Origin: Cryptomeria japonica
Taxonomy: Eukaryota; Streptophyta; Pinopsida; Cupressales; Cupressaceae
DNA: 64,000 bases
Assembly (NCBI RefSeq): GCF_030272615.1
Contig: NC_081407.1
Coordinates: 269,068,575-269,132,574, forward strand
Direction of reading: 5' to 3'
Shown: in pieces, positions 58,501 through 64,000 of the stretch
Layout of the letters: each line of letters begins with the position of its first letter
How positions within the stretch are numbered: position 1 is the first letter of the stretch
Notes under the pieces: generated by a model
What the model was told of the DNA's origin: nothing
Databases searched by the model: none
Seen by the model: the letters and a program-made list of their open reading frames with translations, nothing else
Translations under genes and position numbers: made by a program

Positions 58501-58925
58501 GTTAAAGGATCGAGACATAATTTATTGAGTGTGACTCATATGTGTAAGAAAGGTTATAAGGAAGTTTTAGAAGATTGGTTGTAGAAGGAACAAGGACTAA
58601 TGGAAATGTTTACTATGTGAAGGACAATAGTGGAGGCAATTTCTTACTGGCACAAGTTTATAATCAGATTGAGGATGTACTTATGACTGAGCCTATCCCT
58701 ACTATTGTAATTGAGTTGGATACTTCAAAAGATAAAATTTGGGAAAATATAGTTGAAGAAGAGTTAAATTTGACGGAGCAAAGTCAAACATTGGAACCAG
58801 TACCTAACTTGGTAGACAAGAATGTGGTAGAAGATAAAAGGGGTCTCTTGAACAAGTTGAATAAAGATAGTAGAGAGAAAGTCAAGGATGAAGTAAAGAA
58901 TTCTAATCAAAATAGTTTCCCTTAA
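58501..58925 (+). pseudogene. Copia-type post-protease fragment
   Basis: The plus strand reads V-K-G-S-R-H-N-L-L-S-V then G-Y-K, the stretch that follows protease in copia elements, and after a frameshift V-V-E-G-T-R-T-N-G-N-V-Y-Y-V, the stretch before the integrase zinc finger. It then passes into an acidic, unrecognised region (58640-58925). No integrase follows. Confidence 0.5.
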
Positions 58926-59968
58926 GTTCAAAAAAAGAATATTTTTAGGACCACTCCTGCTTCTCTTTCTCAAACCAAGTACTCATCAACTTTCAATAAT
59001 AATTATTTTTCATGTAATAAGTTTGGGCATATAGCTAGTGGATGTAGAAGTTAAACCAAATCTCAATTGTTTAATTGGCGATGCATGGGGACTTCACTTA
59101 GTGAACTTGGGTTATATCACGTGCATTCATGGTATACTAAAGAATCCCCCTATTTTCAAAAAATATTTCCCCAAACTCCTTTTTTGTCAACCCCTCCCAA
59201 TACACAACCCAAATTAAAAGCCCTCTATTTTCACCAAATATTGTATTTTTTCATAGTGTGAATTGGAAACCCCCCTATTTTCATCAATAAGCAATATATT
59301 GTACCCTAATTTTTGGGATATTAAGCCCCCCAATATAAATGCATGTGATATAATATTTTCTAGATCGTAAAGCCCCCATGGGGTAGTGTTACAATTATAA
59401 CAAGGTTGATCATAAGGCTAATGAGTACAGAAGTAGGATGATGTGGAATCTAAATGGTAGGAATGCTTAGTCTTTCAATGCATATTATTATGCTTGAAAT
59501 AATTTTGTTCATTAAGTTGTTGATTGCAATCTAAGTGTTATCAAAATGATTTGTGGAAGTATCAGAAGAGACAAAAATGCTAGAAGGAATGGAAATGGTT
59601 TGGAACAAGAACCAACCTGTTACAACTGCAAAAAAATTGGACACATTGCTACATTTTGTAGAAGGGATGAGATGTCTATTGGTCTAGTAAAGAGAGTTTT
59701 TGCTAACAAAGCAAAGGAAAATATGAATATGACATGTGTGAAGAAGTTAGAAGAAAGGTGGAAAAAAAGTATCAGGATGGGTATTTACCATCCAGTGGTG
59801 TTGATTCCTCTTCCTGTAATTAGACAATATACATTGTCTGAGGGGAAGAGAAAAATTGAAGATATTAGGACCCCCCTTTGCGGTTTGGTTGTTGAAGTTG
59901 TTTTCAGCATGGAAAAAAAAATTCCAAGTGTTTTTAGATGGTTTTTATTGATGAACAACATTGTTTAG
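58926..59968 (+). pseudogene. Retroelement Gag tail with three zinc knuckles
   Basis: Three knuckle-like units follow each other: S-C-N-K-F-G-H then G-C-R-S (about 58999-59052, first Cys lost), C-Y-N-Y-N-K then H-K-A-N-E-Y (about 59388-59432, two Cys lost) and an intact C-x2-C-x4-H-x4-C (C-Y-N-C ... F-C, about 59609-59650). Triple knuckles are known from one type of plant copia Gag. The order here, Gag tail downstream of a post-protease fragment, is not that of an intact element. Confidence 0.55.
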
Positions 59969-60706
59969 TCTGGCAGTGCAATGTAGCAATTTTTTGCTTA
60001 AAATTTGAGTTGTTGGTAAAATATATGTATTGGTAAAAAATAATAGAGATGTTTTGTACCTTCTATATACATTCTATATTCTACCTCATTATCAATGAGA
60101 ATTGGGAAGTATACAGAGGTTTGATCATACATGATGAAGAAATAGTTAAACTTGCAAAAGAAAAGGCCTAGATTTTGAGGCTCCTAGAAGCTATTGTGCT
60201 AGAGCAGGTTAGAAAGGTGGTACGACAAAGAAATAAGTTACTAAATGTTGTAGAAGATTTCATAAGAAATAGGAAAAATGAGATGTTGATGATAGAAAGA
60301 GTATAAGTAGTGATGCATCTATTTAGGGGGGGCTTTTAGGGTTCTTCTCTTGCTTCCTAGATTGATGTTGTTGATGTTCTCAAAGGAGCAATCAAGGATG
60401 AGGCTTTTTGAAATTATTTAAAGAAGAATTATATCCTATTGGGGGAAGTATTGTAGTCACTTTTCATACTTCTGGAAAGGTAAGAGAAAATATAAGTAAG
60501 GCTACAATTTGTTGTGGTGTATTCATTAGGAGAAATAATTTTCAAAAGAAGGAAGAGCTATTCAAATTTACATTCATTGTCTTTGATGTCAATGGGGGAG
60601 AGAATTAAGTATAGTTCCCTTTGTCTTTAATGTCAAAGGGGGAGAGATATATAAATTGAGTTCATTTTCCTTTACTATTGGTGGTACACAAGTGTTGCCA
60701 TCAATG
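59969..60706. other. Unassigned retroelement interior with repeated purine tracts
   Basis: No credible gene. Purine tracts CAATGGGGGAGAGA (about 60591), CAAAGGGGGAGAGA (about 60635) and CAAAGGGGGAGAAT (about 60708) occur at intervals of roughly 44 and 73 bases before the LTR start at 60721. Confidence 0.5.
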
Positions 60707-60720
60707 ACAAAGGGGGAGAA

Positions 60721-62420
60721 TGTTGGAAACTTGAGTTGTTGTTCTTTGTTGTCATTGATGTCAACCTGTCTTGTGTTATCATTGATGTCACTATATGAGT
60801 GTTCTGGTATTGTTGATCTCAATATGTGAGTGTTTTGATATTGTTGATTTTTTTGGTGAATATATTAAAAGAATGATGTAGTGGAAGTTTCAATATGCAA
60901 TAAAAAGTATTTATGTGTTCTGGTATTGATGAGTTGTCTTGGATTCTTGTTGAGATATTGAAGTGTTTCCGGAAGGATCATGTAGTGGAAGTATCAATAT
61001 ATAGGAAATAGTTTTTATGTAGGAAAGAGTTTTTAATTTCTCAATGGAAAAATGCCTTGCATTTCTTTGATAAGTGAAGATTATGTATTGTGGCTTTAGA
61101 TATAATATTCTCTGTGTACATTGCACTAACAGATTTGCAGGTCCTATGTTGCTCAAATGATAAGTTGGTAGTTTTTTATGATACTAAGGTTGTCTATCAG
61201 AACTAGTTTGGAAATTTCTTAGTGGCTTTCAGATATATGGATTTAAGTGATGCAGTTTGGAGGACATGTTTATGTGGTTTGTGCAGTATTCTAGTTCAAT
61301 TTTTTCAAGTGATGGTTTGATTGGTGATATGAGTTATGATGTTTTGAATTTAGTGTTGGCAACTGGTCTAGTTTCCAGTTCACTGTTGTGGTGTATCCTA
61401 CTTGGATATTCTTTTGGTCCAATTTTTCTTTGGATAATGAGTTTGGTTAGTGTTTTGAGTCTCACTAAAGCATGTGAAGATCTGCATTGTTAAATATGCA
61501 TTGGAGGTTTGTTTTGGGTCAATTGTTTAATGTGTTTTAATGTTTATGTACATGTTTCATTTGATATAGAACATGGATGATGTGTTAGTGTGTGTAGTTC
61601 ATTGGAATCTACTTAGATGAATATGTTGTGATGTATTTGGGTCCTTTCTATCTCCTCAAGTAGATTGGAATGGATATTTTAAGTCTAGATGGCATAATTT
61701 TTGTAATAATGTATATTCAGTTGGTGGCTAACATATTCAAGGGTTTTAATGATTAATCTTATATATAAAGAAGTGTGGATGTATGAGTAAAGATAAGAGG
61801 TATGTGTGAATTGACAAGAAGTAGATGTTGATGATTCGCAAGAAAATTTAATGTTAGAGTTATGCAAAAAATAGTTGTGAAGAGCTTTGATGATGATATT
61901 TTATGTTTTGTATGATAGAGTTTGGAGATAGTATTTGAATTCGGATGTGTTTGTCATGATCTTGGTCGCTTGAAAGAGTGGCTCAAGGACAATTTCATGA
62001 TCAAGTGTTCCTATTCCTTTCAATTTAGCTATTCCTTTCTTTGTCAGAAAATGATGAGTCTCTTGACAACTTTTTTGTATCTTGGCCTAAAATAGTGTGT
62101 TTCAATTCTTCAAGTCATTTGTATCTTGTGCTAAGGTTTTGCATCTTAATTATGATAGTCCTCTTAGGACCAGTGGTTTTTGGAGGAAAAATTGTAATAA
62201 ATTATATTCATATTATGCGTCTAATTCTCATTGTGTTTTTTTCTTGCTTGGGTTTTCCACGTAAATTTGTTGTTCATGTGTATGTTGTATACTTTCATGA
62301 TTTATTACTATCGTGATTATATGGTTGTGCTTTAAAGTTTGAAGATTACAAATTAAGTACTTTGAACTCTAGACTGATTCAACCCCCCCCCCCCCTCTCA
62401 ATCCTAAGGTGTGTTCAACA
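60721..62420 (+). repeat. Probable 3' LTR, 1.7 kb, without a visible partner
   Basis: It starts TGTTGGAAAC right after a polypurine tract and ends GTGTTCAACA, so the ends form the short inverted repeat TGTTG/CAACA. A C14-type homopolymer at about 62382-62395 lies near the end. At 62421 the sequence switches to a different, minus-strand reading frame, consistent with an insertion edge; the first five flanking bases are TAATG. No 5' LTR is visible in the window. Confidence 0.55.
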
Positions 62421-63300
62421 TAATGATTCTTCCTACTTCTCTCTAGAGTTAGCTTAGGGTAATGATTATACATCCTCATGTTTGGGTCAATGAGGTATCC
62501 TCTCTTATTCAAACTTGGATAGGTAGTGTGAGAAGCTAATAAGTAAACCAAATATGATCTCATGTGGAATTTTGGGTTGTTCTTCACCTTGATGAGTTGC
62601 TCATCCAATTCGTCGTTTATCATTTTCCCCCAGCCAATATTCTCTTTTCTAGCTGCAATGGTCTTTATGAACAAGAGAACCCATGGATTAAACTCCTTGG
62701 CATCTGGTATACCATCCACTCTACTTAGGAGAGTGACATAGTCTTGGGCATCTAGGTGTAGGTAAGCCCTATGTACTATCTTTATTTGATTTACTTGTTG
62801 ACTTTCCTTGGAAGTTCCTCTTCTTGATACACCTCTTAAATATGAGGGGGCTCATTTATTTGTTCATTTTCCTCATCATTTGTATCCCCTCCTTTAATCA
62901 TGGAATGTAAATCCTCTTCACTCTCTTTGTCCAAGTCATCCATATCAACTAATGTGTTAGCAAGCGTATCTACTTCATTATTATTTTCTACCTCCTCAAT
63001 CTCCACGTTTACTTGCAGTAATTCCTCACCTTGAGTGTCATCTTGGGGAAGGCTTTCTTCTATTACCAACTCTTATTATTTATTTATTCCTTTCTCTATA
63101 TGAGTCTCTAGAATATTATCCTTTTTAGTTTCCTCTTCCTCATCTTCTTCAATATGAATGGTGTCTTGAGGTTTTTTTTCAATAGTTTCCTTTTCTGGTA
63201 CATTCACTAAAGAATGTGGTGGTGGGATTTCTCCTTGATCTATTGAAGTTGCTTGAGGAGGAGGAGTTTCCTCTTTAGCCCGAGCGGAAGGCACACCCTA
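62421..63300 (-). pseudogene. Acidic protein fragment of unknown family, interrupted by the LTR
   Basis: Minus-strand reading starts near 63294 with P-P-P-Q-A-T and an acidic E-E-D-E-E-E-E stretch, continues after a stop at 63069 with E-V-E-N-N-N-E and D-E-E-N-E-Q, then from 62719 shows a more ordered segment: W-V-L-L-F-I-K-T-I-A, W-G-K-M-I-N-D, then K-F-H-M-R-S-Y-L-V-Y-L-L-A and Y-P-K-L. It stops being coherent at the LTR edge (62421). I believe the ordered segment is a real domain because of its composition, but I cannot name it. Stops separate the three open parts. Confidence 0.4.
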
Positions 63301-63659
63301 CTCTTGTGTGCTAGGAATTTATGGACACCCTTTTCTTCTTCTTCCTATGCAATTGCTATTCTTCTTCTTCAAGTTCATCATTTGGCCAATTAATGATTAT
63401 CGTTACATGAATCCTTTTAGGAATTTATCACCCTTCCATAATCTGTTATGGATCCATGGAATCCCCTTTGGGACTTCTTTAGTTCTTTATTTGGTCTTGG
63501 ATGACCCATTCATTTGATGGAAGGAAGATGATGTAATAGTAATAATGGGAAGAGTTGACTTTCTTTTATTTTTCTTTTCATTACTTGTAAAGGGAGCCCC
63601 TTGGACTTATTTTCTATATTTCATTGGTTTGTGCACCTTAATTAGAACATGTTCTATGA

Positions 63660-63845
63660 AATCCCTAGCATGACCTATTGGGTGATTCAGAGGAGGTGGC
63701 TTCTAAGAGGAAGAAACCATCTAAGTGCTCTTCAATGTGCTAGCTTTCTCTTGTTGGGGATTTCCTTCTACCTATGGACTAGGAATAATTAGATAAGTAT
63801 TATTTATCCAATCTCAAGTCCAATGCAAGACATCACATGCTCTAA
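63660..63845 (-). repeat. Dispersed repeat, copy 2 (matches 58225-58420)
   Basis: Same orientation and word order as copy 1, similar at perhaps three-quarters of positions by eye. Here it precedes the acidic reading frame rather than a gag relic. Confidence 0.7.
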
Positions 63846-64000
63846 TAATACTAACTTGTCAATAGGATAATTTGGTAATCAGAAAGGACGACCAGAGAAA
63901 TTTTCTATCCTTGCATAAATAAATTTTCAAAATTGGATTAACCAATAGCCAAACCTTTTGATCAATTCCATAACATCATTAGACAGTCTATTATTAAAAT

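Noticed and set aside
1-64000. tRNA or rRNA genes
   Set aside because: No cloverleaf-compatible sequence or rRNA core was noticed; the tRNA-like words found are only primer binding sites.

Overview
The window looks like a large, repeat-rich seed-plant nuclear genome, most likely a gymnosperm (conifer type); that last step is inference. The evidence is plant-type split genes with GT-AG introns, a plant acid invertase with its 9-nt mini-exon, a plant kinesin-8, Ty1/copia and Ty3/gypsy elements primed by initiator tRNA-Met, plant LINEs, and very long low-complexity DNA. Only two host genes are recognisable. Nearly all else is transposon-derived or simple repeat.

Layout. 1-2.3 kb: the 3' end of a LINE. 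3.67-5.30 kb (minus): first four exons of a cell-wall invertase; the exons for its C-terminal beta-sandwich are not visible. 5.3-13.6 kb: AT-rich DNA with short tandem duplications, a broken gene of an unnamed family (8.9-9.4 kb) and a GT-rich LINE-like stretch. 13.66-18.60 kb (plus): a complete-looking seven-exon kinesin, KIN-8A-like. 20.0-20.8 kb: a DNA element with inverted ends. 21.73-28.28 kb: an LTR retrotransposon on the minus strand with gag and protease but no integrase, reverse transcriptase or RNase H; its target-site duplication is intact and its two LTRs differ by a 1.48-kb deletion. 30.9-32.3 kb: two copies of a MITE, one inside a LINE RNase H relic. 34.7-35.6 kb: a gypsy relic. 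35.6-38.9 kb: a 20-bp satellite enclosed in purine/pyrimidine inverted repeats. 39.23-44.18 kb: a nearly complete copia element with target-site duplication. 46.1-50.5 kb: a decayed chromodomain gypsy element. 51.4-52.9 and 55.6-56.5 kb: TG/TATG arrays enclosing two convergent decayed genes. 56.6-64 kb: overlapping gypsy and copia fragments, a probable 1.7-kb LTR, and an acidic unnamed reading frame.

The two host genes are unrelated. The invertase would hydrolyse sucrose in the cell wall; the kinesin would act at microtubule plus ends. The repeats form a nested record: a MITE inside a LINE relic, a copia element inside a GA/CT tract, and a foldback-like satellite abutting a gypsy reverse transcriptase fragment.

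Most noteworthy are the satellite/foldback block, the gag-protease-only retroelement with an unexplained acidic extension and asymmetric LTRs, and two diverged copies of an unnamed protein family at 8.9-9.4 and 53.1-53.9 kb. All alignments were made by eye; percentages and family names need database confirmation.
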